From Prochlorococcus sp. AG-409-B13 (lineage in GTDB: Bacteria > Cyanobacteriota > Cyanobacteriia > PCC-6307 > Cyanobiaceae): DNA of 64,000 nt. The position numbers were made by a program, and so were the translations under genes. The notes under the pieces are model-generated. The model was not told the DNA's origin, did not search any database, and saw only the letters and a program-made list of their open reading frames with translations. The stretch is from contig QCJM01000001.1 of assembly GCA_003216035.1 (NCBI GenBank), forward strand, positions 124,001-188,000, written 5' to 3'. This document shows positions 46,255 to 55,212 of the stretch, in pieces; positions within the stretch are counted from its first letter, which is position 1; every line of letters starts with the position of its first letter.

Positions 46255-47562
46255 CTATTTTCCATGATGACTAGTTTTTGCCCAAACAAGCTTCTTTGGA
46301 AGTAATGCCATTCTTAAAGTTACCCAAGGTATCACTACAAACCAATGCGCCAAATATGTTATGGCCAAAAATAAAGTGACCGGTTTAGGTGATGGCAAGG
46401 AAGGTCCCTCACTATAACTTTTGCAACCTCTCCAATATGCCAAGCCTGAAACACTAAAAGCAACTATCGAAAGAGGCCAGTAAGTCGGAATAGTTCTAGT
46501 CAAAAGTGTTGTGAGAAGGTCGACTAAAGAAATAACTGGGAGAGCATATTGAAGTAAAAAGAAGCAAGTCAAGTCAAAGTGCTGTGGAAAAGTTAACTGA
46601 GAAGATGTCAACAAAGGCCAGTAATCAAAAAAGCGCTGAAGTCCACCTTCAGCCCAACGTTGTCTTTGTCTCCAAAGCGCAGGGATTGTTGCAACAGCCT
46701 CCTCCATAACAGGAGGATCCCAAAGAATTCCAACCAAAGCTCCTGCAGTAAGAAAACGAAAACTTAAATCAAGATCATCTGTAACGGTATCTTCATTAAA
46801 ACCACCACATTTATCAAGCATTCGGCGTTCTAAAAATTGACCATTTCCACGCAACTCGACAACCCCTCCACCTGCCTGTCGTCCCTGCTGAATTACCGCA
46901 TCCATGGCCATTTCCATCGCTTGGAAGCGAGTAAGAGAATTCTGCTGGGGATTGATAACTGCTTTCCTCAATTGCACAGCTGACCATTCGCCTTCCTCTG
47001 TAAATGAAACAAGACGTTGAAGCACATCCTCCTGTAATTGAGCATCTGCATCAAGTATCAATAGCCACTCACCATCAACTCGACTCAAAGCCTCATTAAG
47101 TGCACCTGACTTGCCTCCCCCAGCTGTCCTCGAACGTCTAATGACATGAAGGTTAGGAAATTGATGAGTTAATTCTTCTAATAAAGCTGGAGAACGATCT
47201 TGACTACCGTCATCAATAATCCAAGTTGAAAGTTTCTGCTTCGGATAACGAAGAGCTGCAAGATGCTCAACCAATCTCCTAAGTACTGCTTCTTCATCCC
47301 TTGCCGCAACTAGCACATCAACCTTTGGCAAAAATTCATCTCCCCGCTTAGAAACTTGCTGAATCGACTCAGAAATATTCTTTCTGTCACGCAAGACCGT
47401 TCGCAAACCATATCCTCCAAGCACAATGGCCAGAGTGATTGCAGGCAAAAGACTTTTTATTGGTTCCAACCAATGCGTTACAGCGCCTGCCCAGCCACAA
47501 GCTATCAAGAACACGGCTGTCTTGGCGCGTCGATGCTTCCCAATCACAACAGCCGCGGCCAT
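46255..47562 (-). CDS. GT2-family membrane glycosyltransferase
   Basis: A processive-type GT2 enzyme of about 435 residues. N-terminal hydrophobic helices lead to the GT-A domain (VDVLVAARDEE, IIDDGSQDRS, LILDADAQ with a DxD-like triad, TDDLDL, and the QRQRWAEGG motif that binds the growing chain). Three to four C-terminal transmembrane helices follow. The frame is open from a TTG at 47601 that overlaps the SpoIID gene. The ATG at 47562 is preferred. It resembles cellulose-synthase and N-acetylglucosaminyltransferase-like enzymes, but the product is unknown. Confidence 0.8.
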   Translation of the reverse strand: MAAAVVIGKHRRAKTAVFLIACGWAGAVTHWLEPIKSLLPAITLAIVLGGYGLRTVLRDRKNISESIQQVSKRGDEFLPKVDVLVAARDEEAVLRRLVEHLAALRYPKQKLSTWIIDDGSQDRSPALLEELTHQFPNLHVIRRSRTAGGGKSGALNEALSRVDGEWLLILDADAQLQEDVLQRLVSFTEEGEWSAVQLRKAVINPQQNSLTRFQAMEMAMDAVIQQGRQAGGGVVELRGNGQFLERRMLDKCGGFNEDTVTDDLDLSFRFLTAGALVGILWDPPVMEEAVATIPALWRQRQRWAEGGLQRFFDYWPLLTSSQLTFPQHFDLTCFFLLQYALPVISLVDLLTTLLTRTIPTYWPLSIVAFSVSGLAYWRGCKSYSEGPSLPSPKPVTLFLAITYLAHWFVVIPWVTLRMALLPKKLVWAKTSHHGK

Positions 47563-47585
47563 AGATGTTCGCGAGTTCAGCGACT

Positions 47586-49142
47586 CTAAGGGGCTTTCCA
47601 AAAGTCAGGCAAAGACCCATACATTGTCCCTGGATAATAATGCTGAAAAATCTTTTCCAACGTCCACCCCTTATTAGCTAAATCAATAGCCCCAGCCTGA
47701 GAAAGGCCAGCACCATGCCCAAACCCTCCTCCATAAAACTGCCAAATACCTTTACCTAATTGATTCACAACAAATAAAGTGCTGGGTAATTTTGGCAAAG
47801 TTCTTCGGATACCATCCAACCGCAAGACAATGGGAGGGTGATTTCCCTCTGCACTAATTTCTAAACTCAAGACCCTCCCACTAATGCCTCTTTCAAGAAC
47901 AGTTACCTGATCAGGGATAAACAAAGAATTTTTAGGGGAATACAAAGCACTCTTTAACTCCTGAGCACTGATAACCCGCGTCCATCTAAAACGGGGATGT
48001 CTATTGCCATATGCCTCCTCTCCAGAATCAAGTAATGACTTGAGCAAAAAACTCTTATTAATAGGTAGGCGAAATCGTTCTCTAAATTCAGCTGGGCCGT
48101 CTAATTGAGCTTTGAGATAAGGGACTGGCTCCATTGACCATGCCTCAGTCCCAATCGCCATGACACCCCCATTACTCGCGTGATAAACAGCATGAATTGG
48201 CTGGTTATTCCAAGTCAGAACCTTGCCAGCAGTACTCCTAATTGCTTGCCTGACTTCTGGACTTACTTGCAAAGGATCCTTATAAACCTGACATTGAGTA
48301 TTACTGCATAGATGGTATCCATCCACCGAGAAACGATGACTATTGGCTAAGGCCCAAGTACGAGCAAGTACTGCCTGAGCAGCCAATGCAGTTGGAGGTG
48401 AACCAGCTCCTATCTCATAAGGCACAACTCCATTGAGATAGCGCTCAAGAGGTACCAGCTCCACCAAAGTCCAACTTCCATAAGCATCAGTCTGCAAACG
48501 AAAGGGTCCTTGATAGATCCCACCCTTCAATCGCAATCCATCAGGAGCCTCAATATCTAATGGGCCCTCTAAAGGGATCTCACCATGAAGTCCTTTTAAA
48601 AATGGCTGAACCTTCTCAGTACTAATTTCAGTCCACTCCAAGGCGCTCATGCCCTCAGGGAGCTTGACTCCAAGAGGAAACCAGACTTCCCAATCTTGAG
48701 GATGAGCTACTACAGCTTGAATGCCTAGTTGCCTCAATTTCAAAGCGAAGCGATTAGCAGACTCAAAGCTGGCGAATGGACCAGATACCTGACGAGAAAA
48801 GCGTTTCGGCTCTCGCAAAACCACCTTCCGCCAAGCAAGGCTAATCTCCTCCGCCTGATGGATTACTCCTTGTGCATCCTTCAAAGACAAAGGTTGGCCA
48901 GAGCTTTTAAGAAGCAAATCAGGCGGTGCAAAACCATCCTTTTGGTCTCGTCCCAAGTAAGGCTCTATACCAACCCAGAGGACTGAATCTCCAATCTTGA
49001 AGTCAGGAGGTTTTGGGACTTGTCTATGAGTAAGCCCATTAGATGCCTCTGAAGCAACAAAATGCCTGGCATGACAACCGAATAAAAGTCCTGGAATCAA
49101 TACACAACAACCCTTTTTGAATAACCAAGAAACCTCATTCAT
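47586..49142 (-). CDS. SpoIID/LytB-domain protein, putative lipoprotein
   Basis: A 518-residue protein. A signal region (WLFKKGCCVLIPGLLFGC) ends in a lipobox-like LFGC, suggesting an outer or plasma membrane lipoprotein. The SpoIID domain occupies about 215-510 (YLNGVVPYEIG, AQAVLARTWAL, CQVYKD, GFGHGAGLSQAGAI). In Bacillus SpoIID is a lytic transglycosylase, while cyanobacterial homologues have no established role. An N-terminal region of about 180 residues may include an SPOR-like fold. It is upstream of and close to the GT2 gene, consistent with wall-related function (inference). Confidence 0.8.
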   Translation of the reverse strand: MNEVSWLFKKGCCVLIPGLLFGCHARHFVASEASNGLTHRQVPKPPDFKIGDSVLWVGIEPYLGRDQKDGFAPPDLLLKSSGQPLSLKDAQGVIHQAEEISLAWRKVVLREPKRFSRQVSGPFASFESANRFALKLRQLGIQAVVAHPQDWEVWFPLGVKLPEGMSALEWTEISTEKVQPFLKGLHGEIPLEGPLDIEAPDGLRLKGGIYQGPFRLQTDAYGSWTLVELVPLERYLNGVVPYEIGAGSPPTALAAQAVLARTWALANSHRFSVDGYHLCSNTQCQVYKDPLQVSPEVRQAIRSTAGKVLTWNNQPIHAVYHASNGGVMAIGTEAWSMEPVPYLKAQLDGPAEFRERFRLPINKSFLLKSLLDSGEEAYGNRHPRFRWTRVISAQELKSALYSPKNSLFIPDQVTVLERGISGRVLSLEISAEGNHPPIVLRLDGIRRTLPKLPSTLFVVNQLGKGIWQFYGGGFGHGAGLSQAGAIDLANKGWTLEKIFQHYYPGTMYGSLPDFWKAP

Positions 49143-49253
49143 GCGACTAAAAAATTGCTTGAGAAAATCACTAATTGCTAAACATCCAGCTTGCCTAATT
49201 TGGCTTCTGGCAGGTCAAGGTCGTAGGGTTGTAGTTTGTGAGCGCAGTAAGAC

Positions 49254-49451
49254 ATGCCAAAGCTAAAGACCCGCAAAGCTGCAGCCAAGCGGTTCAAAGC
49301 TACTGGTACAGGCAAATTCATGCGACGCCGCGCCTTCCGCAACCACTTGCTCGACCATAAGAGTCCAAAACTAAAGCGACATCTGGCAACTAAAGCAGTT
49401 GTAGATGAACGCGATGCGGAAAACGTTAGCTTAATGCTCCCCTACGCCTAA
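49254..49451 (+). CDS. rpmI: 50S ribosomal protein L35
   Basis: A 65-residue basic protein: [30 protein letters not shown] and RHL patterns are the L35 hallmarks. It is followed by rplT after 58 nt, the usual rpmI-rplT operon. infC is not adjacent upstream, which is the normal situation in cyanobacteria. The start is ATG at 49254. Confidence 0.96.
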   Translation: MPKLKTRKAAAKRFKATGTGKFMRRRAFRNHLLDHKSPKLKRHLATKAVVDERDAENVSLMLPYA

Positions 49452-49509
49452 TTCATTACTGGCAAAAACAGTTCACTTACCTTGAGTTTCACTTAATTAA
49501 TTTCTCCCC

Positions 49510-49857
49510 ATGGCCCGCGTCAAGAGAGGCAATGTTGCCCGAAAACGTAGAAATAAGATCCTTCGACTTGCTCGCGGCTTCAGAGGCAGCAACGGAAGTC
49601 TTTTCCGAACAGCAAATCAGCGCGTAATGAAGGCTCTATGCAATGCATATAGAGATCGTAGAAGACGCAAGCGTGACTTCCGCCGTCTTTGGATTGCGCG
49701 CATTAATGCCGCAGCAAGACTGAATGGCTCAAGTTATAGCCGTCTTATGGGAGGTCTTAAAAAAGCCAATATAGGTCTAAACAGAAAAATGTTAGCTCAA
49801 CTTGCATTGATAGATCCAAAAAGTTTCACCACTCTGGTTACTTCAGCCACAAAATGA
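49510..49857 (+). CDS. rplT: 50S ribosomal protein L20
   Basis: A 115-residue L20: [35 protein letters not shown] and [15 protein letters not shown] are diagnostic. The N-terminal extension binds 23S rRNA and the protein helps early 50S assembly. It is co-transcribed with rpmI. The length is as expected (about 115-118). The start is ATG at 49510. Confidence 0.96.
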   Translation: MARVKRGNVARKRRNKILRLARGFRGSNGSLFRTANQRVMKALCNAYRDRRRRKRDFRRLWIARINAAARLNGSSYSRLMGGLKKANIGLNRKMLAQLALIDPKSFTTLVTSATK

Positions 49858-49999
49858 TTCTTTGCACTATAAAATGCATCTTTGCTGCCTAAATATCTAA
49901 ATTTTTTCATAATAGAACCCTTCTCCTCATATAACTTCTTTTACTAATAGGGTAATTCCTAACTAATCTTCCAATAGCAAAGCTTTGTTGATATATCGT

Positions 50000-50017
50000 G
50001 TAAGCAAGCACTTACAA
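50000..50017. promoter_or_regulatory. Inverted repeat upstream of the TPR gene
   Basis: TGTAAG and CTTACA are perfect inverted arms separated by six bases, in the 267-bp gap between rplT and the TPR gene. The symmetry fits a dimeric regulator. It is close to, but not, an NtcA site, because the GTA-TAC spacing is ten rather than eight. The rest of the gap shows no gene. Confidence 0.35.
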
Positions 50018-50124
50018 TCTAATTTATTGGTCAATGCCTTTTATCAGTACCTCTAGCATGACCTCCAAAACAGTGAACTCAATACCAATAACCAATTCAA
50101 TTACAGCAACATCTTAATGTCATC

Positions 50125-50682
50125 ATGAACAGTGTTCTCCCTCAAACGTATCTCATAGGCCTCATAGGCTTATTAGCAATCGTTGCAGTATTAGTAGGGC
50201 GACAGCTCCTAAGAGTTAGGCGAGACGAAATCAATCTATTAAAACTTGAAAAAATTGGAACAAATTCATCTAAGGAAGCATCTGCACTTTATGAACTTGC
50301 TTCTGTTCAACTACGCAAAAGACTATATCCTCAAGCTACTACAACACTGCGAAAAGCCTTAAAGCAACTATATGATGAGCCAGATGAAGCTAAAGCCATC
50401 ATTGAAAATGCCCTTGGGTTTGCACTGGCCGCACAAGATGATTTTGAATCAGCAGTTGGTCACTACAAAACTGCACTAAAAGCAAAGTCTGACTACCCAG
50501 TAGCCCTTAATAATCTTGCATTCGCACAACAACGCTTAAAACAAGATGATGAAGCGGAAAAGCTATATCAAGAAGTTTTAACTATTGATTCCGCAAATCA
50601 AACTGCCCTAAAGCAACTTAAAGCGATCGAAAAAAGGAAGAGCGATAAGTCACCAAATAGTTCTGACAGCAGGGGGTTTTGA
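50125..50682 (+). CDS. Membrane-anchored TPR protein, Ycf37-like
   Basis: A 185-residue protein with one N-terminal transmembrane helix (YLIGLIGLLAIVAVLVG, about 9-25), a basic stop-transfer segment (RQLLRVRRDE), and then three or more TPR helices (ALYELASVQLRKRLYPQA, NALGFALAAQDDFESAV, ALNNLAFAQQRLKQDDEA). Length and layout resemble Ycf37, a thylakoid TPR protein linked to photosystem I stability, but this is a resemblance only. The C-terminus is charged and overlaps the convergent gene by 33 nt. The start is ATG at 50125. Confidence 0.65.
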   Translation: MNSVLPQTYLIGLIGLLAIVAVLVGRQLLRVRRDEINLLKLEKIGTNSSKEASALYELASVQLRKRLYPQATTTLRKALKQLYDEPDEAKAIIENALGFALAAQDDFESAVGHYKTALKAKSDYPVALNNLAFAQQRLKQDDEAEKLYQEVLTIDSANQTALKQLKAIEKRKSDKSPNSSDSRGF

Positions 50683-51222
50683 GACTTTGCCATCACATTC
50701 TTCTTGAATGAGAAGTTTCCCCCCTAAATTCTGCAAGCTAGTAGCTTTCCATCCGAAAATTTGTGATCCTTGTAATCCCATAAAAATCCCTCCTGGTTTC
50801 ATTCCAGGCAGCAATATGTCTGCTAAAGGTATCAATTCCAACTGATCCGACTTCGCATTTAAATATCCATTGATGGGGGTTTGAATATTACCAATACGCA
50901 TTTCTCCACTCAAAGAAATAATTTGCCCTTTAGGTGTCACTTTAGAGAATAGTAATTTCACGTCATGGTCTAATTCATCATCAAAGAATCTAAAAGTTCC
51001 ACACCATCTACGAGGCATTGTCTTTGCTAACTCTTTTGCACGAGCTACAGGATCAAAACTCTCGACAGAGCCCTCAAGCACATAAGGAATTATTTTGAAT
51101 TCTGAATCAATAAGAAATGGATCTTCATCGAGTGCCTTTTCACCAGTGGCTTTCAAAGGCATGGTTTGCTCTAGAGAAGGCTCATTAGCAATCCAAACAT
51201 CCATTACTGGCAAGAAAAGCAT
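50650..51222 (-). CDS. Conserved-looking protein of unknown function
   Basis: A 190-residue protein that I do not recognise. The middle (WCGTFRFFDDELDHDVKLLF, GEMRIGNIQTPINGYLNAKSD) and end (GGIFMGLQGSQIFGW, NLGGKLLIQEEC) have a regular alternation of strands and glycines that suggests a small beta-rich domain. No obvious signal peptide or helix-turn-helix is present. The first Met is at 51222, and Met7 or Met21 are alternatives. It overlaps the 3' end of the TPR gene tail to tail and is divergent from thiG. Confidence 0.6.
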   Translation of the reverse strand: MLFLPVMDVWIANEPSLEQTMPLKATGEKALDEDPFLIDSEFKIIPYVLEGSVESFDPVARAKELAKTMPRRWCGTFRFFDDELDHDVKLLFSKVTPKGQIISLSGEMRIGNIQTPINGYLNAKSDQLELIPLADILLPGMKPGGIFMGLQGSQIFGWKATSLQNLGGKLLIQEECDGKVSKPPAVRTIW

Positions 51223-51250
51223 TGAACCGCATGATGATGAGAACAGGCTA

Positions 51251-51262
51251 AGCCAATTGGCT
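51251..51262. promoter_or_regulatory. 12-bp perfect palindrome between divergent genes
   Basis: AGCCAATTGGCT is a perfect palindrome in the 99-bp gap between thiG and the divergent unknown gene. It could be an operator. I recognise no regulator with this site and see no TPP riboswitch before thiG. Confidence 0.35.
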
Positions 51263-51321
51263 CAATAAGAACCCCTATGTAAGACGCTCCTCAAACCTCT
51301 CCAGAAGTACTAATTGTTCAG

Positions 51322-52134
51322 ATGCCAAACACCCCAGATATCCTCACAATCGGCAATCGCAGCTTCAACAGCAGGCTTTTTACAGGCACAGGAAAATATC
51401 CAAGCCCTGAAGTTATGCAAAAAAGTCTGGTCAAGTCAGGTTGTGAAATGGTTACAGTCGCAATACGAAGAGTACAAACTCAACAGTTAGGACATCAAGG
51501 TTTAATGGAAGCAATTGATTGGAACGCTTTCTGGATGCTTCCGAACACTGCAGGGTGTTCTAATGCTGATGAAGCAATTCGAGTAGCTAAACTTGGAAGA
51601 GAGCTAGCAAAAGTCGCAGGTCAGATCGACAATACATTTATCAAACTTGAGGTTATACCTGACAAACGCCATTTACTACCAGATCCATTTGGAACACTTC
51701 AAGCAGCAGAAAAACTAGTTAAAGAAGGTTTTACTGTCTTGCCTTACATCAATGCAGAACCATTACTTGCAAAAAGGTTAGAAGAAGTAGGTTGTGCGAC
51801 TGTTATGCCTCTAGGGTCTCCCATTGGATCTGGTCAAGGCTTACAGAACTTCGCCAATATTGCTCTAATCATCGAGAACGCAAATGTGCCTGTTGTTATT
51901 GATGCAGGCATAGGTGTGCCCAGTGAAGCCTGCCAAGCCATGGAAATGGGGGCCGATGCAGTGTTAGTCAATAGTGCAATTGCAATGGCTGGAAAGCCAG
52001 CCGAAATGGCCGAGGCGATGGCTAAAGCAGTGGAGTCAGGAAGACAAGCTTTCCTAGCTGGTCGATTACCCAAAAGAACACAGGCTTCTCCAAGCTCCCC
52101 CCAAACTGGCCTTGTTCATGCAAAACAAGAGTAA
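51322..52134 (+). CDS. thiG: Thiazole synthase
   Basis: A 270-residue TIM-barrel enzyme that builds the thiazole ring of thiamin from deoxyxylulose phosphate, ThiS-thiocarboxylate and dehydroglycine. Recognisable are [25 protein letters not shown], the Schiff-base Lys in [19 protein letters not shown], and [30 protein letters not shown]. The length is typical. The start is ATG at 51322. No thiS or thiO is nearby. A tiny membrane-protein gene follows 76 nt later. Confidence 0.96.
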   Translation: MPNTPDILTIGNRSFNSRLFTGTGKYPSPEVMQKSLVKSGCEMVTVAIRRVQTQQLGHQGLMEAIDWNAFWMLPNTAGCSNADEAIRVAKLGRELAKVAGQIDNTFIKLEVIPDKRHLLPDPFGTLQAAEKLVKEGFTVLPYINAEPLLAKRLEEVGCATVMPLGSPIGSGQGLQNFANIALIIENANVPVVIDAGIGVPSEACQAMEMGADAVLVNSAIAMAGKPAEMAEAMAKAVESGRQAFLAGRLPKRTQASPSSPQTGLVHAKQE

Positions 52135-52210
52135 CGAGGCACAAAAGAAATTAACGGAGTAAGGTTTAGCCGCATCAAATCCATCAGGTCCGCCGAGAGG
52201 AACACAACTC

Positions 52211-52378
52211 ATGTCGGTTACAGAAGAAGAAGGTGGTCGGCTAAATGCCTTCGCAAAAGAGCCAAAAATTGAAGTGATTGATCAAACAAGCAGTTATGGC
52301 AATAGTTTTTGGTTACTGATTGTTGCTGGAGGACTGCTTCTAATAGGACTAATTGCCTTCACGATTAGCATCAGCTGA
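52211..52378 (+). CDS. Small single-transmembrane protein (possible photosystem assembly factor)
   Basis: A 55-residue frame of its own (MSVTEEEGGRLN..., stop TGA at 52376). The soluble N-terminal half contains NAFAKEPKIEV, and the C-terminal half is a single hydrophobic helix (FWLLIVAGGLLLIGLIAF) ending TISIS. The arrangement recalls small thylakoid proteins such as Psb35 (Ssl2148), but I cannot confirm this. It lies between thiG and sqdB on the same strand, 58 nt before sqdB. No good Shine-Dalgarno is visible. Confidence 0.55.
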   Translation: MSVTEEEGGRLNAFAKEPKIEVIDQTSSYGNSFWLLIVAGGLLLIGLIAFTISIS

Positions 52379-52436
52379 AAAGCCTGTAGTAGCTTGCATT
52401 AATAGAGTAAATGCTCTTTATCTGTAGGAGTTTGGG

Positions 52437-53633
52437 GTGAAAGTTCTTGTTCTTGGCGGTGATGGCTTCTGCGGATGGCCCTGTGCCGTGAACTTGGCGG
52501 ATCAAGGACACGATGTTTTGATCGTGGACAATCTGAGCCGCCGAAAAATAGATATTGATCTTGAAGTGGAGTCCTTAACTCCAATCTCAAGCATGGGAGA
52601 TCGTCTCAAAGCTTGGGGCGAAACAGGTGGCAAGCCAATGCGTTTTGAACACCTCGACATAGCTCAAGAGTACGACCGGCTTGTGAACTTGCTACTAAGC
52701 GAGAAACCAAATGCCGTAGTTCACTTTGCTGAGCAACGAGCTGCTCCATACTCAATGAAGAGCAGTGCTACTAAGCGCTACACCGTTGACAATAATGTCA
52801 ATGGAACTCATAACTTGCTCGCTGCAATTGTCGAATGTGGATTAGATATTCACATCGTGCACCTTGGGACGATGGGTGTTTACGGCTATGGATCCCATCG
52901 CGGAGCAACCATTCCTGAAGGTTATTTAAAGGTTGAAGTGCCTCAACCAGATGGCAGTCGTTTTGAAGAAGAAATCCTCCATCCAGCTAGTCCTGGCAGT
53001 GTGTACCACATGACCAAGACGCTAGATCAACTTCTATTTCTCTACTACAACAAAAACGACAACATCCGTATTACCGATCTGCACCAAGGAATCGTTTGGG
53101 GAACCAATACAGCAGCCACCAGCAAAGACCTGCGGCTGACAAACCGATTCGATTACGATGGAGACTATGGGACAGTGCTGAATCGCTTCCTAATGCAAGC
53201 TGCGATCGGCTATCCACTTACAGTGCACGGAACGGGGGGCCAAACACGTGCCTTCATCCATATCCAAGACTCAGTGAAGTGTGTTCAACTCGCACTAGAA
53301 AATCCACCTGAGCAGGGAGAGCGAGTGAAAATTTTTAATCAAATGACTGAAAGTCACCAAGTTGGTGAATTAGCAAAGAAAGTAGCTGCTCTAACTGGAG
53401 CCACACTCAATTACCTGCCCAATCCCAGGAATGAAGCGGTAGAAAACGATTTAATCGTGGATAACCGTTGTTTTTTAGAACTAGGGTTAAAACCAACCAC
53501 ACTTGATGATGGTCTACTAGCTGAAGTAGTAGATGTAGCCCGTAAATGGGCTGATCGCTGCGATCACAAACGAATTCCATGCATATCAGCATGGACTTCC
53601 ACCCAAGCCAAAGCAATCAATAAGGCTTCTTAG
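52437..53633 (+). CDS. sqdB: UDP-sulfoquinovose synthase
   Basis: A 398-residue extended SDR that makes UDP-sulfoquinovose from UDP-glucose and sulfite for the thylakoid sulfolipid SQDG. The NAD motif is GGDGFCGWP, and the segments DNLSRRKID, FAEQRAAPYSMKS, TMGVYGYG and YHMTKTLDQ (catalytic Tyr/Lys) are diagnostic. The start is GTG at 52437 with GTAGGAG 6 nt before it. It is followed after 28 nt by sqdX. SQDG replaces phospholipid in phosphate-poor oceans. Confidence 0.96.
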   Translation: MKVLVLGGDGFCGWPCAVNLADQGHDVLIVDNLSRRKIDIDLEVESLTPISSMGDRLKAWGETGGKPMRFEHLDIAQEYDRLVNLLLSEKPNAVVHFAEQRAAPYSMKSSATKRYTVDNNVNGTHNLLAAIVECGLDIHIVHLGTMGVYGYGSHRGATIPEGYLKVEVPQPDGSRFEEEILHPASPGSVYHMTKTLDQLLFLYYNKNDNIRITDLHQGIVWGTNTAATSKDLRLTNRFDYDGDYGTVLNRFLMQAAIGYPLTVHGTGGQTRAFIHIQDSVKCVQLALENPPEQGERVKIFNQMTESHQVGELAKKVAALTGATLNYLPNPRNEAVENDLIVDNRCFLELGLKPTTLDDGLLAEVVDVARKWADRCDHKRIPCISAWTSTQAKAINKAS

Positions 53634-53661
53634 TAGGCCTACTCTCTCGACCCTTAACCCA

Positions 53662-54807
53662 GTGAAGATAGCCTTTTTCACAGAGACTTTCCTGCCCAAA
53701 GTAGATGGGATAGTTACAAGGCTGACTAAAACGGTGCAGCATCTGATTCATTCAGGGGAAGAGGTTGTTGTCTTCTGTCCAGAAGGAGGTCCAAGCCACT
53801 ACATGGGTGCAAAAGTTGTCGGGGTACCGGCCATGCCCTTACCTTTATATCCAGAACTAAAACTTGGTCTTCCCGGCCCTGCAGTATCTGAAGCACTCGA
53901 AGATTTTCAGCCAGATTTAATTCATGTTGTCAACCCTGCAGTACTTGGCCTAGGTGGTATTTGGCTGGCAAAAACCAATGGTATTCCCTTAGTTGCTAGC
54001 TATCACACACACCTGCCGAAATACCTAGAGCATTACGGCATGGGAATGCTTGAACCTCTGCTCTGGGAGCTTTTAAAAGCTGCGCATAACCAAGCAGTTT
54101 TAAATCTCTGCACCTCCACCGCAATGGTGCGTGAATTGAGCGAAAAAGGGATTCAACACACAGCTCTTTGGCAAAGAGGCGTTGATACAGAAACATTTCG
54201 TCCAGACTTAAAAAACGATGCGATGAGAAAGCGCCTTCTTGGAGAACATAGTGACGAAGGCGCACTACTTATTTATGTAGGAAGACTCTCAGCCGAAAAA
54301 CAAATCGAAAGGATTAAACCAGTACTAGAATCACTGCCTCAAACCCGCCTAGCTCTGGTCGGGGATGGGCCTCATAGACAGCAACTGGAAAAAACCTTTG
54401 AAAATACAGCCACAACTTTCGTAGGTTATCTCTGTGGAGAAGAACTAGCGAGTGCTTATGCCAGTGGCGATGCTTTTCTCTTCCCTTCAAGTACAGAAAC
54501 TTTAGGATTAGTCCTGCTAGAAGCCATGGCAGCAGGTTGTCCTGTGGTAGGAGCTAATAGAGGAGGTATTCCTGACATCATTAGTGACGGAAAAAACGGA
54601 TGCCTCTACAACCCTGATGGAGACAATGAAGGTTCAGCCAGTTTAATCAATGCAACTCAAAGACTGCTTGGGAATGATCTAGAACGCCAAACGATGCGCA
54701 AAGCCGCCAGAGAAGAAGCTGAAAGATGGGGATGGGCAGCTGCAACAAACCAATTAAGAAACTATTACAACCAAGTTCTTGAGAAATCCATAAATATTGC
54801 CGCCTAA
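53662..54807 (+). CDS. sqdX: Sulfoquinovosyltransferase
   Basis: A 381-residue GT4 transferase that moves sulfoquinovose from its UDP form onto diacylglycerol to give SQDG. KIAFFTETFLPKVDGI is the usual start, YHTHLPKY and QRGVDTETFRP follow, YVGRLSAEKQI marks the GT1 domain, and ETLGLVLLE is the E-x7-E retaining motif. The start is GTG at 53662. It forms an operon with sqdB. The downstream hypothetical gene is convergent, 4 nt away. Confidence 0.95.
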   Translation: MKIAFFTETFLPKVDGIVTRLTKTVQHLIHSGEEVVVFCPEGGPSHYMGAKVVGVPAMPLPLYPELKLGLPGPAVSEALEDFQPDLIHVVNPAVLGLGGIWLAKTNGIPLVASYHTHLPKYLEHYGMGMLEPLLWELLKAAHNQAVLNLCTSTAMVRELSEKGIQHTALWQRGVDTETFRPDLKNDAMRKRLLGEHSDEGALLIYVGRLSAEKQIERIKPVLESLPQTRLALVGDGPHRQQLEKTFENTATTFVGYLCGEELASAYASGDAFLFPSSTETLGLVLLEAMAAGCPVVGANRGGIPDIISDGKNGCLYNPDGDNEGSASLINATQRLLGNDLERQTMRKAAREEAERWGWAAATNQLRNYYNQVLEKSINIAA

Positions 54808-54811
54808 CAAA

Positions 54812-55072
54812 TCAGGCTGCCTGGGGTGGAGGTGTAGGAGAGCCTAAGGGTTGAAAAGGCAAGACCAAAGTCGCCAATCTTTCAGGTCTGTGAGGACGCT
54901 GTTTACGTGGTTGACGTATACCAAATGGAACACGTACCACATTGGTGCCATCTACAGATAACGACCTGCCAGTACTCAAAGCAGATTGCAAACCTTCAGA
55001 AAAAGAAGGCAAGTTCAACTCATCATGCCCAAACTTTTCTTTGTCTTGGACAAATGATTTGTCTCTACCCAT
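54812..55072 (-). CDS. Small hypothetical protein
   Basis: An 86-residue protein that I do not recognise. The first half is acidic to neutral (KFGHDELNLPSFSEGLQ), and the second is basic and Pro-rich (FGIRQPRKQRPHRPERL), ending in PPPQAA. No transmembrane helix or known motif is seen. A strong AGGGGG sequence lies 5 nt before the ATG at 55072, which supports translation. It sits alone between sqdX (convergent) and gcvP (same strand, upstream gcvP stop at 55213). Confidence 0.5.
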   Translation of the reverse strand: MGRDKSFVQDKEKFGHDELNLPSFSEGLQSALSTGRSLSVDGTNVVRVPFGIRQPRKQRPHRPERLATLVLPFQPLGSPTPPPQAA

Positions 55073-55212
55073 GCTGTCCCCCTATAAATGAGAACCGCTG
55101 CCGTACAGAGTAGTGAAAAAACTCGAAAGGACAGCGAATCAAAACCAAAAATTCGGTTTTCAGTGAAAATTTACCTCCAATACAGCTTTTAGACCAGTCC
55201 TAAAAATTTTCC

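Noticed and set aside
51223-51321. TPP riboswitch upstream of thiG
   Set aside because: No CUGAGA-type core or the expected helices are visible in the 99-bp gap.
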